Assembly: GCA_964386535.1 (NCBI GenBank)
Contig: CAYLRY010000011.1
Coordinates: 5,666-69,665, forward strand
From: CAYLRY01 sp964386535
GTDB lineage: Bacteria > Chloroflexota > Dehalococcoidia > Dehalococcoidales > UBA3254
Length of the DNA stretch: 64,000 bases
Direction: 5' to 3'
Part shown: positions 26,136 to 34,505 of the stretch, one piece after another
Layout: every line of letters starts with the position of its first letter
Numbering within the stretch: the first letter of the stretch is position 1
Notes under the pieces: generated by a model
The model's database searches: none
The model's input: the letters and a program-made list of their open reading frames with translations, nothing else
Told to the model about the DNA's origin: nothing
Program-made: the position numbers and the translations under genes

Positions 26136-26699
26136 GATAATAACGCTCGCATCCGGAGCCCGACTACCGGAAGATAAAGCGGCTTTAGAGTTTATTGACA
26201 ACGGAATGATAGAGCCGGTTAAAGGACACACAGCAGAGAGGGGGGTCTTTCTCAAGAAAAACGAAAGATTTAAAATACCCTGAGATATACCAGCAGGTGT
26301 TAAAAGCGACCGGTAGGAAAATAAAAGAACCTGGCAAGGACTTTTTAGACCTGATGATAGTTAATAGAAATAATGATAAAATTAGCCAGTTCCTTAAAAT
26401 TAAGCGTCTACTTAAAGATGGAGATGGAAACAATAAGTGACTGTGGATAGTAATTTAGACCTGGGGAGAGTGCAAAAAGTCATTCGGGAACGATAAACAT
26501 ATTTGGCCAGGAAATTCTTGAAAAGTCTCTTCTCCCGAAAGAAATGGGCAGGATTCTTAATAAAGCTCATGAATTGAGACAAAAAGGTGATTATTATACG
26601 CATGCTGAGTTTGAGATGGAAGATGTGGAAAAACCGTTTGAAGAAGCCGCATATTCCCTGGCACAAATAAGGCAGGCGGTCTCATTAATAGGCAAGTAA
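26136..26699 (+). pseudogene. Decayed plus-strand genes, one with a HEPN/UPF0332-like end
   Basis: No intact gene spans this region, but plus-strand frames of protein-like composition follow each other, broken by stops and frameshifts. The last one (26496-26699, 67 codons, no start) contains AHELRQKGDYYTHAEFE and EKPFEEAAYSLAQIRQAV, close to the second half of HEPN-domain (UPF0332) proteins, which pair with nucleotidyltransferases in toxin-antitoxin systems. An earlier stretch reads EIYQQVLKATGRKIKEPGKD and ends in a TGA at about 26438 next to a GTG. I read this as the remains of a small accessory operon. The family call on 67 residues is uncertain. Confidence 0.4.
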
Positions 26700-26732
26700 A
26701 GGGTAATGCATCATTTATCGTGAGGTGAAATC

Positions 26733-27557
26733 GTGATTGAACTACCTGAAGCTGTTAATATAGCCAGACAGATTAATGAGATTATGCCTGGAAAAAAGAT
26801 CCTCAGGGTGACGGCAGGGCAGACGCCGCACAAGCTGGCCTGGTATTACGGAGACAAAGAGAGGTACCAGGAAATGCTGGCCGGGAAAAAAGTGGGAGAA
26901 GCCGCTGCTTTCGGAGGGATGGTGGAAATCAGGGTGGACGGCTGCAATATATTATTCGGAGAGGGGGTGGGAGCCAGGTTCCTCCGGAAGGGTGAAGCGC
27001 GGCCGGCCAGGCACCAGCTTCTAATCGATTTCGAAGACGGTTCAGCAGTCAGCGGGGTGATCCAGATGTACGGCGGGCTGGGGTGTTTTAAAGAGGGGGA
27101 TCTGGACAATCTGTATTACAAGGCAGCCAAGGAAAACCCGTCTCCTTTGAGCGCTGAATTTGATCAGGGATATTTCGCCGGGATGATATTAAACGCAGAG
27201 GTGCAGAAACTGAGCCTGAAGGCTTTTTTAGCCACGGAGCAAAGAATCCCGGGTTTAGGCAACGGGGTTTTACAGGACATACTTTTCCAAGCCAGGATGC
27301 ATCCGAAGAAGAAGGTGAGTACGCTCCAGGAGGCGGACAGGGAGGCGCTTTTTAAGTCGTTGAAGGAGACACTGGCAGACATGACGGCTAAAGGGGGGAG
27401 GGATACGGAGATGGACCTGTTCGGGAAACCGGGCGGGTATAAGACCATTTTGAGCAAGAATACTGCGAACATGCCCTGCCCGGCTTGCGGGACTTTGATA
27501 AAAAAAGAGGCGTACATGGGTGGGAGCGTGTATTTTTGTGAGAAGTGTCAGGGCTGA
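26733..27557 (+). CDS. Fpg/Nei family DNA glycosylase homologue
   Basis: 274 residues, full length. N-terminus MIELPEA in place of the usual MPELPE: the catalytic proline at residue 2 is Ile, while Glu3 is kept. The middle helix-two-turn-helix region has QRIPGLGNGVLQDILFQARMHP, as in the family. The C-terminal zinc finger has Cys249, Cys252, Cys269 and Cys272. Canonical members excise oxidised bases through a Schiff base at Pro2. Without it the lyase step must differ or be lost; DNA binding should remain. GTG start with GAGGTG upstream. Stands alone. Confidence 0.82.
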   Translation: MIELPEAVNIARQINEIMPGKKILRVTAGQTPHKLAWYYGDKERYQEMLAGKKVGEAAAFGGMVEIRVDGCNILFGEGVGARFLRKGEARPARHQLLIDFEDGSAVSGVIQMYGGLGCFKEGDLDNLYYKAAKENPSPLSAEFDQGYFAGMILNAEVQKLSLKAFLATEQRIPGLGNGVLQDILFQARMHPKKKVSTLQEADREALFKSLKETLADMTAKGGRDTEMDLFGKPGGYKTILSKNTANMPCPACGTLIKKEAYMGGSVYFCEKCQG

Positions 27558-27567
27558 TAGGCGGGAG

Positions 27568-27598
27568 CTTCGAGTTTCCAGTTTCGAGTTTCGAGAGA
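27568..27598. repeat. Heptad repeat array (CGAGTTT-like)
   Basis: About four tandem 7-nt units close to CGAGTTT or CCAGTTT, beginning 11 nt after the stop of the glycosylase gene. The same units recur at 28964-29014 and 32783-32828, and more loosely at 16038-16070 and 32875-32895. Confidence 0.6.
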
Positions 27599-27691
27599 GG
27601 GAAAGACCGGAGTAAGGGGTGAGGAGTCTGGAGTTTACGGAGGCGGGCGGGTTGAGAAACTCGCCCCTTGGCGTTCAAGATGATCTATTAC

Positions 27692-27794
27692 CCTTGATTC
27701 ACCATCAAATGAAGCTAAACAAGCCTGAATATTTTCACCATATTGGTGTAAAAATATCGTGCCTGTTTGAGACTACTGGATAGCGGGTTTTGGT
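27692..27794 (+). repeat. MITE-like imperfect palindrome, copy 1
   Basis: Begins CTTGATTCACCATCAAATGA and ends near GATAGCGGGTTTTGG, with TTTTCACCA facing TTGGTG at the centre (about 27732-27748). The two halves are imperfect inverted repeats of ~42 nt. About 90 percent identical to copy 3 at 44636-44738. Confidence 0.75.
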
Positions 27795-27867
27795 TACCCG
27801 GCATACAGGTGTGATTATTAATTTGTTATTTTGATAACCAGTTAGAATAAAGAGGCAGGAGGCGATA

Positions 27868-28965
27868 ATGGCAAGCCATGAAGAGGTTTACGGCAGGCTG
27901 GCGGAGATGGTTGGGGCTCCGGGTTCAAAGAGGTTTATCAAGATCCTGGAGGCAATGGTAACACCGGAAGAGGCGCAAATACTGGTAGAGATGCCCGGAC
28001 CTGCTTCCTGCGAGCAACTGGCGGAAAAATTGAAGGCGGACCCGAAAAAGCTAAAAGACAGGCTGGATGACCTGGCCAACAGAGGGCTGGTAAGCGCCGG
28101 TAAACTGGGCTATGTCACGCCCCGCAGCATTGTAGCCTTTCATCATGGGGCCATTGGGTATATACCGGAAGAGAGGAGACCTGAGATTCACCCTTTGTGG
28201 GAGGATTTCTTTTTCAAAGAGTGGGGAGATATGCTGGCGCGGGGTTATATTAAGCGCTGGGAAAGCGGAGCTACGGCTACCCACAGGGTAGTACCGGCGC
28301 ACAAGGCCCTTCTGGCCAGCCCGAATATCAGGCCGGAACAGGTCCTGTGGTATGAGGACATGCAGCAGATCCTGGAGAAATCGGTGAAGAGCAACCTGCT
28401 GATGTGCGGGTGCCGCGGACTGTGGAGGAAGTGCGACAAACCGGTTTTTGTGTGTTTGCACGTGCAATATCCCTGGGAACCGGTGATGCCCGGTAGACGG
28501 CTGCGGCCGGTAATGGGCAAACCTCCCAGAGATTTATCCTTCGAAGAAGCATTAGAGGCTGTTCACGACTGCGAAGAGCGCGGCCAGGTGCACCTACCGC
28601 TGAATACCTCTCAGGCTGATCTTTACTGCAACTGCTGTGATGACTGCTGCGTGATCATTCAGCCACTTAACAAGTTCGGGAAAATCCATGAGGTGCTTTC
28701 CCCCAGCCGGTACCGGGCGGTGGTAAACCAGGACCTGTGCAATGGCTGCCAGACCTGTGTAGAGCGCTGCTATTTTGAGGCTATTGAAATGAAGAAGGTT
28801 CCCGGCTCCAGGAAGCTGAAGTCGAGCGTGATTAACAATAATTGCATGGGATGCGGCCTGTGCGTCATTACCTGCCGGCAGAAGGCCATGACGCTGGAAC
28901 TGGTGAGGCCTCCTGAGCATATACCCACAGTCACGGCGATGGAGCTTTTTATGGGGAAGAGGTGA
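27868..28965 (+). CDS. Winged-helix and 4Fe-4S ferredoxin fusion protein
   Basis: 365 residues. The first ~85 look like a winged helix (helix-turn-helix around PGPASCEQLAEKLKADPKKL). The middle has Cys clusters (LLMCGCRGLWRKC; YCNCCDDCCVII). The C-terminus carries two ferredoxin motifs, CNGCQTCVERC and CMGCGLCVITC, for two 4Fe-4S clusters. A DNA-binding-like head joined to an iron-sulfur tail fits a redox-responsive regulator or an electron carrier with a fold borrowed from winged helices; similar proteins are annotated only as 4Fe-4S binding in anaerobes. AGGAGG lies 5 nt before the ATG. Confidence 0.75.
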   Translation: MASHEEVYGRLAEMVGAPGSKRFIKILEAMVTPEEAQILVEMPGPASCEQLAEKLKADPKKLKDRLDDLANRGLVSAGKLGYVTPRSIVAFHHGAIGYIPEERRPEIHPLWEDFFFKEWGDMLARGYIKRWESGATATHRVVPAHKALLASPNIRPEQVLWYEDMQQILEKSVKSNLLMCGCRGLWRKCDKPVFVCLHVQYPWEPVMPGRRLRPVMGKPPRDLSFEEALEAVHDCEERGQVHLPLNTSQADLYCNCCDDCCVIIQPLNKFGKIHEVLSPSRYRAVVNQDLCNGCQTCVERCYFEAIEMKKVPGSRKLKSSVINNNCMGCGLCVITCRQKAMTLELVRPPEHIPTVTAMELFMGKR

Positions 28966-29014
28966 GTTTCGAGTTTCGAGCTTCCAGTTACCAGTTTCGA
29001 GTTACGAGTTTCGG
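28964..29014. repeat. Heptad repeat array
   Basis: Seven tandem 7-nt units of the type CGAGTTT, CGAGCTT, CCAGTTA and CGAGTTA. The array begins at the last bases of the TGA stop of the iron-sulfur protein gene. Confidence 0.7.
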
Positions 29015-29126
29015 GGAGAAGGGCGGGCTGATTTAAAACCAGCCCCTAAGGGAGGCTCTACCTGTAACGTAACCCCCCAAAAAACTGCTCTGAAAACAGC
29101 GGTGCTGCCACTTAAAGGCCTTCTCT

Positions 29127-30788
29127 TTATTCTCCAGGAATAACAGGCAGCAGCAGGTGGGAGTCATAACGGTCGCCGGTGTGGATGATATGACGGCCTT
29201 TATTTACAGTGTCCGAATGCCAGATGGTATGGCCGCCTTCCGGGTGAGAGTGGATATCGCTTCCCTGCACAACCAGGCGTAACCTTTCGCCTTTTTCAAA
29301 GAGGGTGCTTGAAGGCCAGATTTCTATCTCAACAGGAACGATTTCACCTTTATTAAGCTTCAATTCACGCTGGTGGCGGAGCACGGGCTGCCATGGCGTG
29401 GAGCTCTCCGTATCCAGTTCACGGTGGGATACTCTCAGCCAGCCCAGGGCCACGGCGCCATCATCATGATTGCCGAAATAGGGGAAGGGCACAATATAGC
29501 CGGCGCGATCGATCTTTTCAATGGCCACAAAGAGATCCAGATCATCACTGCCTTCAGTTTCAACCCAGAGCTTCAGCTTCATATAGCCGGTGATTTCAGT
29601 GGTATCGGGGAACTCATATTCAAACTGGGCATTTTGGGTCTTATCCGCCGGGTTATCCACATCATAGTAGGTGGCAGACTCCCGGGCGAAGGGGAAACGG
29701 TCCATACGGCCGTCATCGGCATTGATGAACAGCGGACGGTATTCGGTGCGGGCAGGCGGCCATTCATTTTCAGTACGGGTGTGGCCGACATAGTATTTTT
29801 CGCGGATTTCAAGGGTGACCCGTGGCCAGTATTTAACCCGGTTGTCCAGGCCTTTCAGGTAATAGTTAAAAAACTGTCTTTGCTTTTCAATGCTTTCAGG
29901 GAGATAGAAATTCTGCCACTTTTTACGGCCGTGGACGATAAGGTACTTTTCTTTAGAGGAAATTTTACGGAAACCTTCAAGGGTGCCGCGGTTATGCAGT
30001 CCGTGATCGGTCCAACTGGCGACCACCAGAGCGGGGACGGTGATCCTGGAAAGATCAGCGTTTTTACTTTCCCAATAGGCATCCAGAAAGGGATGCTGAC
30101 GGCGGTTTTCAAGAAGGTCTTCCACTCGAGTGGTGGAGAAGCTCCAGTTTTTCTGGAGGGTGGGATAAAAGAGGGTTTCCGGGATGCCGCCGTGGAAAGC
30201 CAGCTCGCGGTAGAAATCGCTGACGCCCTCCCAGGGGCAGATGGCGGCCAGGTGGGGTGGGTTAAGGGCGGCCACTTTCCACTGGCTCCAGGCCAGGTAG
30301 GAGACGCCCAGCATACCAACTTTACCACTGCTCCATTCGCGGGAGCTGGCCCATTCGATAAGGTCGTAGCAGTCTTCGGCTTCCTGGGGGCTCATGAAAG
30401 TGAGGTCGCCTTCTGAGTGCCAGTTGCCGCGGATATCGGCATTAATCACAATATAGCCATTACGGCACCAGTAAAGGGCATCCGGGGCTTCGAATTTGGT
30501 GTATTCGTTAAAACTTCGCTCCTCCAGCCCGCTGTTGACCATAGCGCCATTTTTGATACGTCCGTGTTTGCCGTAAGGCCCCCAGGCAAGAATGACGGGG
30601 AATTGACCGGAGGCATCAGGCCGGTAGATATCAATATAAATTTTTTTTTGGTCACGCATGAGGACTGCGACGTCGTATTCTATTATCAAGCCCCGGTCTT
30701 TTTCGGTGCGGGGACGGAAGCCGGGATAAGCGCCGTTTTCCGGCGGGATGGGAGAGGTGAAGAGTATGTTGAAGTTATTGGCCGGCAT
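29127..30788 (-). CDS. CocE/NonD family hydrolase
   Basis: 553 residues from ATG 30788, chosen because AAAGGAGGT lies 7 nt upstream. Alpha/beta hydrolase with the nucleophile in GVSYLAWSQW (GxSYxxW motif of CocE and X-prolyl dipeptidyl peptidases), a cap domain, and a C-terminal jelly-roll (KLKLWVETEGSDDLDLFV and onwards), ending in LRLVVQGSDIHSHPEGG. The family hydrolyses esters and amides, for instance cocaine esterase and glutaryl-7-ACA acylase. No signal peptide, so cytoplasmic. Stands alone between repeat-bearing gaps. Confidence 0.87.
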   Translation of the reverse strand: MPANNFNILFTSPIPPENGAYPGFRPRTEKDRGLIIEYDVAVLMRDQKKIYIDIYRPDASGQFPVILAWGPYGKHGRIKNGAMVNSGLEERSFNEYTKFEAPDALYWCRNGYIVINADIRGNWHSEGDLTFMSPQEAEDCYDLIEWASSREWSSGKVGMLGVSYLAWSQWKVAALNPPHLAAICPWEGVSDFYRELAFHGGIPETLFYPTLQKNWSFSTTRVEDLLENRRQHPFLDAYWESKNADLSRITVPALVVASWTDHGLHNRGTLEGFRKISSKEKYLIVHGRKKWQNFYLPESIEKQRQFFNYYLKGLDNRVKYWPRVTLEIREKYYVGHTRTENEWPPARTEYRPLFINADDGRMDRFPFARESATYYDVDNPADKTQNAQFEYEFPDTTEITGYMKLKLWVETEGSDDLDLFVAIEKIDRAGYIVPFPYFGNHDDGAVALGWLRVSHRELDTESSTPWQPVLRHQRELKLNKGEIVPVEIEIWPSSTLFEKGERLRLVVQGSDIHSHPEGGHTIWHSDTVNKGRHIIHTGDRYDSHLLLPVIPGE

Positions 30789-31301
30789 TGTGGTAACCTC
30801 CTTTGGGGGTTTAATCTCTAAACTCAATAAAAATTCCAGGAACCAAGTAACAAGGACCGGTGAAAACTCTAAATTCCAAGCTCTAAACTAAGTTTAAAAC
30901 CGGGATAAACGCAACAGGAAATTCTCACGAAAATAGGAGTAATAACCAAAAACCAAAGACCAGGAACCAGGAAAAATAACAAATTACAAGATCCAAGCAC
31001 CAAAAAAATCTCAATCCGGTGATGTCATTTTCATCTTTCGGGGCGCCGGCTGCCGTTTGACATGTTTTACAGGCATAAAAGAAATCCTTCTACGTCTCCA
31101 GCCAGAGGGAGAAGATGAAATGTGGTTTTATTTTTATTATTAAGGTTCATGCCTGTACAGTGTTATTTGGATTGCTTCAGGCAGATAAGGCGTGCTGAAC
31201 GGACCCTGTTCTAGCACCGCATGGAGCCAGATACATACCAACTTCAGGCACCCCACGCCGTGCCGCTACATGCATACCGCAACATACACAGCGTACCGCT
31301 A
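30789..31301. other. Intergenic, degenerate A-rich repeats, no gene
   Basis: About 510 nt between the CocE-type hydrolase and RtcB. From about 30826 to 31012 it is made of short degenerate units such as AACCAAAA, AATTCCAAG and GACCAGGAACC. No coding frame, promoter or RNA gene seen in the remainder. Confidence 0.5.
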
Positions 31302-32762
31302 TTAACCTTTAATGACGCCGAGGGGGCGGGCGCGGGCGACCTTGCGGGAGATGCCGGCTTTACTGGCCACATCTACTACCTCAGCCACGTCCTTATAGGC
31401 GTCCGGAGTTTCTTCGGCCAGAGCGCTCATGCTGTCCGCCTTAACGGTGATGCCTTTCTGAGCCAGCTTATAGACCAGGTCACTGCCGCGCAGGCCTTTT
31501 TTAGCAGCGCTGCGGCTCTGGATGCGGCCAGCGCCGTGGCAGGTGGAACCGAAGGATTCCTGGAGAGCGGTCTCAGTGCCGACGGCGATGAAGGAGTAAC
31601 GTCCCATATCGCCGGGGATCAAAACAGGCTGGCCGATATTGCGGTAAATAGCCGGGATATCCGGGTGCCCTTTCGGGAAAGCTCGGGTGGCGCCTTTGCG
31701 GTGCACGCAGAGCGTCTGGGACTTGCCTTCGATCATATATTTTTCAATCTTAGCGATGTTGTGGGCTACATCATAAATTTGCTCTAGTCCCAGCTCACGT
31801 GGGCTTTTACCGAGAACTTTGGTGAAAGACTCGCGGGCCCAGTGGGTGATGCACTGCCGGTTAGTCCAGGCATAGTTGGCAGCGCAGGCCATGGCAGCCA
31901 GATAATCTTTACCTTCAGGTGAGTTTACCGGGGTGCAGGCCAACTGGCGGTCCGGCAGGCTGATGCCGTAACGCTGGACGGCGCTGCTCATGACGCGTAT
32001 ATAGTCATCGCAAACCTGATGGCCCAGACCGCGGGAACCGGTATGCACCAGCAGCAGAACCTGGCCTTTTTCCAGTATGCCCATGGCGAGGGCTGTTTCC
32101 GGCTCATAAATTTCATCCACCACCTGGATTTCCAGGAAATGGTTGCCTGAGCCAAGGGTGCCGAGCTGGGGCAAGCCGCGTTTCTTGGCCTTTTCGCTGA
32201 CTTTATCAGGGTCGGCATTACCGAGACATCCGGTCTCTTCGGTGACGGTCAGATCGTCTGCTTCTCCGAATCCATGTGAGACGGCCCATGCAGCCCCTTT
32301 TTCCAGGACTTTGTCCAGCTCTTTTTCACTGATCCTGATTTTGCCTTCGGAACCTACACCGGAAGGGATATTGGAATAGAGGGCGGCAATCAGGTCCGGT
32401 ATAAAGGGGCGAACCTCTTCCTCACTTAAATTGGTGCGCAGAAGGCGGACGCCGCAATTGATATCGAAACCCACGCCGCCGGGTGAAACCACTCCGTCCT
32501 GGACGCGGGTGGCGGCGACCCCGCCTATGGCGAAGCCGTAACCCCAGTGGATATCAGGCATAGCCAGTGAGCGGCCTACGATGCCGGGGAGGAAGCTGAC
32601 GTTGACCACCTGCTGGAAGGCCTGGTCTTCCCAGATTTTATCCAGCATTTTCTCACTGGCATAAATGAGGCCGGGGACAAGCATACCAGGCTTATAGCCG
32701 GGGCTAATTTCCCAGCGTTGATCATCTATTTTATGTACCATGTTTTTCCATGAAGGGGACAT
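31302..32762 (-). CDS. rtcB: RNA-splicing ligase RtcB
   Basis: Joins RNA 2',3'-cyclic phosphate or 3'-phosphate to 5'-OH ends using GTP and Mn2+. 486 residues. Conserved: GGVGFDINCGVRLLRT (metal Asp and Cys), GTLGSGNHFLEIQ, LLVHTGSRGLGHQV, and CHGAGRIQSR with the His that is guanylylated. The start at ATG 32762 is accepted; an inner ATG at residue 8 is possible. Archease, its activator, is encoded 612 nt upstream on the same strand. RNA repair or tRNA maintenance is the usual role. Confidence 0.95.
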   Translation of the reverse strand: MSPSWKNMVHKIDDQRWEISPGYKPGMLVPGLIYASEKMLDKIWEDQAFQQVVNVSFLPGIVGRSLAMPDIHWGYGFAIGGVAATRVQDGVVSPGGVGFDINCGVRLLRTNLSEEEVRPFIPDLIAALYSNIPSGVGSEGKIRISEKELDKVLEKGAAWAVSHGFGEADDLTVTEETGCLGNADPDKVSEKAKKRGLPQLGTLGSGNHFLEIQVVDEIYEPETALAMGILEKGQVLLLVHTGSRGLGHQVCDDYIRVMSSAVQRYGISLPDRQLACTPVNSPEGKDYLAAMACAANYAWTNRQCITHWARESFTKVLGKSPRELGLEQIYDVAHNIAKIEKYMIEGKSQTLCVHRKGATRAFPKGHPDIPAIYRNIGQPVLIPGDMGRYSFIAVGTETALQESFGSTCHGAGRIQSRSAAKKGLRGSDLVYKLAQKGITVKADSMSALAEETPDAYKDVAEVVDVASKAGISRKVARARPLGVIKG

Positions 32763-32782
32763 TTTACTACCGTGACCTTACT

Positions 32783-32828
32783 TTAGTTTCTAGTTACGAG
32801 TTACGAGTTACGAGTTTCCAGTTTCGAG
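32783..32828. repeat. Heptad repeat array
   Basis: TAGTTACGAGTTACGAGTTA then CGAGTTT, CCAGTTT and CGAGCCT units: about six 7-nt repeats between archease and rtcB, with two looser units at 32875-32895. Confidence 0.6.
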
Positions 32829-32957
32829 CCTGGAGTCCACCCCCACTCTCCGTGTTAAAATAATTTCCCAGTGGCCAGTCACGAGTTCCGAGTGAAGGGC
32901 ATGAAAAATCTTCTCCTTTTTCAAAGGGAGAGGATTATAACATCTTTCAGATATATG

Positions 32958-33374
32958 TTAAACATCCAGATAGACCTGCACACGGCAACCGTTATTTTCC
33001 TCTACTTTCAGTTGATGGTAGGTAACAGCTTTGATACCGGTTTTTATTTCGTGCCTGGCCTTATCCACCTTTTCACCATAACAGCGAGCGCGCAATCCGG
33101 TAGGAGTAATAGATATTATATCAAATTGTTTAAATAAAAGGTGCTCTACATCAAAAAGGAAAATCAACTCATTCAACCATTCTACCAAAAGGGCTTCTTT
33201 ATCCGGAGCGGAGACCTCGACATCACGTCCAAGGACGGGCCGGATTGTATCCAGTCCGGCAATCAGGCTGAACATTGCCCGGGCAGAATTGGCGAATGCC
33301 TGCGAAAGGTCAGAGCCGTAAGCCCGGATGCCCGCGTCTGCGGTGTGGTCAATGATTTCAAATTCTTTTTCCAT
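32958..33374 (-). CDS. Archease
   Basis: 138 residues from ATG 33374, the family length; the upstream extension has no family features. Reads EIIDHTADAGIRAYG at the N-terminus (conserved Asp of the DHTAD motif), LLVEWLNELIFLFD and ending VQVYLDV with the metal-binding Asp near the C-terminus. Archease speeds guanylylation of RtcB and widens its nucleotide use. Same strand as rtcB but 195 nt apart with repeats between, so separate transcription is possible. Confidence 0.9.
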   Translation of the reverse strand: MEKEFEIIDHTADAGIRAYGSDLSQAFANSARAMFSLIAGLDTIRPVLGRDVEVSAPDKEALLVEWLNELIFLFDVEHLLFKQFDIISITPTGLRARCYGEKVDKARHEIKTGIKAVTYHQLKVEENNGCRVQVYLDV

Positions 33375-33520
33375 GGCGATAACGGAGTGATTATAACAAT
33401 AATGCAGTAAGTAGATCAAAAATCAAATCTGGCTTGAGTGCATTAATGTCGGTAATCCATTTATTAGCAAATTATCGAAGCTAAATTCAATGGAGTCGGA
33501 TGTCAATAGTGGACACCAAA

Positions 33521-33622
33521 CCTTGATTCACCATCAAATAAAGCTAAATGAGCGTGGATATTTTAACCAAATTGGTGCAGAAACCCTGTGCCTATTTGAA
33601 GCTTTTTGATGGCGGATTTTGG
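33521..33622 (+). repeat. MITE-like imperfect palindrome, copy 2
   Basis: Begins CCTTGATTCACCATCAAATA and ends GATGGCGGATTTTGG; centre TTAACCAAATTGGTG. About 80 percent identical to copies 1 and 3. It lies inside the IS3 remnant, directly next to its terminal repeat. Confidence 0.7.
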
Positions 33623-33631
33623 CCAAACCTT

Positions 33632-34060
33632 TCATGCTGTCACCAGACTGGCATAGCACTTCTGAGCGTACGCTGCTGGCGACAGGTAGCCCAGCTTAGC
33701 CTGCCGCCGCTGGCGATTATAAAATATCTCAATGTATTCCGAAATCTCTTCGATAGCTTCCCGTCTAGTACGATAATGCCGGTGATTAATAAGCTCCTGC
33801 TTCAGAATTCCCCAGAAGCTCTCCATCGGTGCATTATCAAAGCAGTTGCCGCTTCCGCTCATGGACACCTCCGGTCCAAACTGCCTCAATAGACCCTGAT
33901 ACTCAAGGCTGCAATACTGGCTACCGCGGTCGGAGTGGTGCAGGAGGCCTTTCTCCAGTCTCTTGGTAGCTACCGCCTTCAGCATCCGGCTCAGCGCGCT
34001 GTGGGATAGTGGAGCCGCATCTGCTTCATCGCCGCGTACCGGGCAGCGACTCCCTGGCAA
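33632..34060 (-). pseudogene. IS3 transposase OrfB, internally deleted
   Basis: 142 codons that keep only the end of the rve integrase domain: HHSDRGSQYCS (second Asp of DDE) and NAPMESFWGILKQELIN (the Glu), ending with LGYLSPAAYAQK. The first Asp and ~150 residues before it are gone. The true orfB start is visible in another frame (AAMKQMRLHYPT at about 34030), which runs into a stop where the deletion joins. It cannot make an active transposase. Confidence 0.85.
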
Positions 34061-34097
34061 AGTACGCGGCTGCTTTTTTTAGGATTTCATTCTCCAT

Positions 34098-34343
34098 CTA
34101 CAGAGTGGCATTTTCTATTTTAACTCTGGCCAGTTCCATCTCAACCTCGGTCAATGGCCGATAGTTCTTGCCCACATCTCTGAACTTTCCGGCTTTGGCG
34201 GCCTTCACCCAGTTTCCCAGTGCCGATGATGGTAATGATAGTCGCCGGGAAGCCTCAGGCCACGATAACCCATCTTCCATTACCAGTTTTACTGCTTCCT
34301 GTCGTAACTCCTTGGTGTATCTTCCCTGGGGAATCCCTTTCAA
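34098..34343 (-). pseudogene. IS3 transposase OrfA, interrupted
   Basis: TTG start with GGAGGTG upstream. 81 codons with the helix-turn-helix (YTKELRQEAVKLVMEDGLSW, then SSALGNWVK) and the coiled-coil start ELARVKIENATL. A TAG follows, and the frame then continues MENEILKKAAAYFARESL, which is the normal end of OrfA. The amber stop thus cuts the gene near its end. Confidence 0.8.
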
Positions 34344-34505
34344 TCTGACACCTCCGTCTCTCTATTCTACCTGACTTTGGTGTCCATTAAATCCATCCTA
34401 TACCATCCTTGCTGACACTCTTGACCTTGGCTATACTCCGGGTACTCCAGAGAGTTGTAGTTGGCGGTTTCGTTTGATTAGAAAAAGCGAGTTTTTCAGG
34501 GGTGA

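Larger units (their letters stand above)
33501..34395 (-). mobile_element. Decayed IS3-family insertion sequence
   Basis: Bounded by inverted repeats TAGTGGACACCAAA (33507-33520) and its mirror at 34376-34389, 13 of 14 matching. Inside are broken orfA and orfB. A MITE-like palindrome (copy 2) lies between the left end and the orfB stop. Exact ends and target duplication could not be fixed. Confidence 0.75.

Noticed and set aside
26185..26666. Two minus-strand frames of ~83 codons
   Set aside because: Low-complexity Phe/Leu-rich translation of AT-rich DNA, antisense to the plus-strand gene remnants.
28964..29014. CRISPR-like array
   Set aside because: Units are 7 nt, contiguous and degenerate, without spacers, and no cas gene is near.
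29373..30416. Long open frame (347 codons) on the plus strand
   Set aside because: It runs antisense to the CocE-type hydrolase, whose motifs and Shine-Dalgarno are clear; a G/C-rich codon pattern opens the opposite strand.
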